Of a stretch of DNA of 64,000 nt, positions 63,431-64,000 are shown one piece after another. The notes below the pieces were generated by a model. The model made no database searches. It was not told where the DNA came from and saw nothing but the letters and a program-made list of their open reading frames with translations. How positions within the stretch are numbered: the stretch's first letter is position 1; each line of letters opens with the position of its first letter. The translations under genes and the position numbers were made by a program. The stretch comes from Io17-Chloro-G2 sp965226915 (lineage in GTDB: Bacteria; Chloroflexota; Dehalococcoidia; Lucifugimonadales; UBA3495): assembly GCA_965226915.1 (NCBI GenBank), contig CBDDEJ010000009.1:1-64000 (forward strand), in the 5' to 3' direction.

Positions 63431-64000
63431 ATGAGCACCCATTTCTTTGGGCTCAAAGACTGGAGTTTCCAATATAGCCACTCCTTGGGCCGTAACGAGT
63501 TCGGCGGCACAGGGTTCCGCAACGCGGTGGACATGGCCTTGGGCACCGATGGTGTAGTGTATGTGTTGAACCGTTCCCGCGAAGATCGGCCCGATGGCGT
63601 TCGTGTAACCGTGGTCACGCTTGACGAGCAATTCATTAGCGAATTCGGCGCCTACGGCGAGGGCGATGGCGAGTTCATCTGGCCTACGGCCATCGCCCTG
63701 GATAGCGAGGGGAATGTCTATGTCGCTGATGAGTTTCTGAACCGGATTTCGGTCTACACCAGGGATGGCGATTTTATCCGCAAATGGGGCAAGGCCGGTT
63801 CTGCCAACGGAGAATTGGATAAGCCCGCGGGCTTGGCGATCGATGGGGAAGGCACCCTGTACCTCACCGACAGCCGGAACCACCGGGTGCAGAGGTTCAC
63901 CCTGGATGGAAAGTACCTCGGCACGTTCGGCTCCTTCGGCAGCGAGCCGGGCCAGTTGAACATGCCCTGGGGCATTACCCTGGATAAGGACGGACTGGTG
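63431..64000 (+). CDS. NHL-repeat beta-propeller protein, C-terminally cut by the window
   Basis: The first 190 codons of an NHL propeller: VVYVLNRSRED, GNVYVADEFLNRISVY and GTLYLTDSRNHRVQRF repeats. Unlike the lipoprotein at 35087 it has no signal peptide, so it may be cytoplasmic or use another route. GAGGTAAGAGCG precedes the ATG. The frame is open to the end of the window. Confidence 0.85.
   Translation, partial: MSTHFFGLKDWSFQYSHSLGRNEFGGTGFRNAVDMALGTDGVVYVLNRSREDRPDGVRVTVVTLDEQFISEFGAYGEGDGEFIWPTAIALDSEGNVYVADEFLNRISVYTRDGDFIRKWGKAGSANGELDKPAGLAIDGEGTLYLTDSRNHRVQRFTLDGKYLGTFGSFGSEPGQLNMPWGITLDKDGLV

Noticed and set aside
1..64000. tRNA or rRNA genes
   Set aside because: No cloverleaf with a T-arm GGTTCGAATCC-type sequence or rRNA-like stretch was recognised by eye; a dedicated tRNA scan would be decisive.

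Overview
The window looks like a chromosomal segment of an uncultured Chloroflexota-type bacterium (Dehalococcoidia/SAR202-like). That assignment is an inference from gene content: a form II CO-dehydrogenase-type hydroxylase in S-L-M order, PSP1 and NHL-propeller proteins, many amidohydrolases, flavin/F420-type oxidoreductases, MutS2, and generally high GC. It was not tested against a database. No rRNA, tRNA or CRISPR array was found.

Layout. 0-7 kb: start of cmk, PAP2 phosphatase, cvpA, HNH nuclease, a frameshifted PSP1/RicT gene, holB, a DUF433/DUF5615 toxin-antitoxin pair with a broken toxin, and lysA. 7-12 kb: coxS-coxL-coxM with a clear promoter, then surE. 12-18.5 kb (all minus): a three-gene cobalt-type nitrile hydratase/thiocyanate hydrolase locus with a small HExxH protein, a polysaccharide deacetylase, and greA-lysS-serS. 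19-22.4 kb: a PhnD/C/E/E-type ABC importer. 22.4-32 kb: DUF3800, ribosomal L25, an ISAs1 element with inverted repeats and a 10-bp target duplication, an alpha/beta hydrolase, a ferritin-like/VIT1 fusion, and catabolic enzymes. 31.7-35 kb: a VLRF1-like peptidyl-tRNA release factor directly followed by mutS2. 35-41 kb: exported propeller and cohesin-like proteins, an enoyl-CoA hydratase, rmuC and mazEF. 41-49 kb: a decay zone with IS66, IS1380 and IS3-type transposase genes, all disrupted, plus gene fragments. 49-58 kb: cupin, MFS exporter, three consecutive heme-oxygenase-fold (TenA/PqqC-like) genes, nitroreductase, a headless TPP enzyme, hydantoinase and an LLM oxidoreductase. 58-64 kb: MFS exporter, a DUF1800-DUF1501 pair and the start of an NHL-propeller gene.

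How the parts relate. Housekeeping genes are intact and often closely packed. The accessory parts are littered with disruptions: small tandem duplications (in the PSP1 and IS66 genes), single-base frameshifts, amber codons at positions where glutamine is plausible, and truncated genes next to IS elements. Genuine genes such as coxS, lysS and serS end in TAG, so genome-wide amber recoding is unlikely. Real decay and assembly error cannot be separated from the sequence alone. A 177-bp repeat occurs twice, inverted, 38 kb apart, and looks like a MITE. The most interesting functional units are the split-beta nitrile hydratase locus with its HExxH neighbour, the triple heme-oxygenase-fold operon, and the VLRF1-MutS2 pair.
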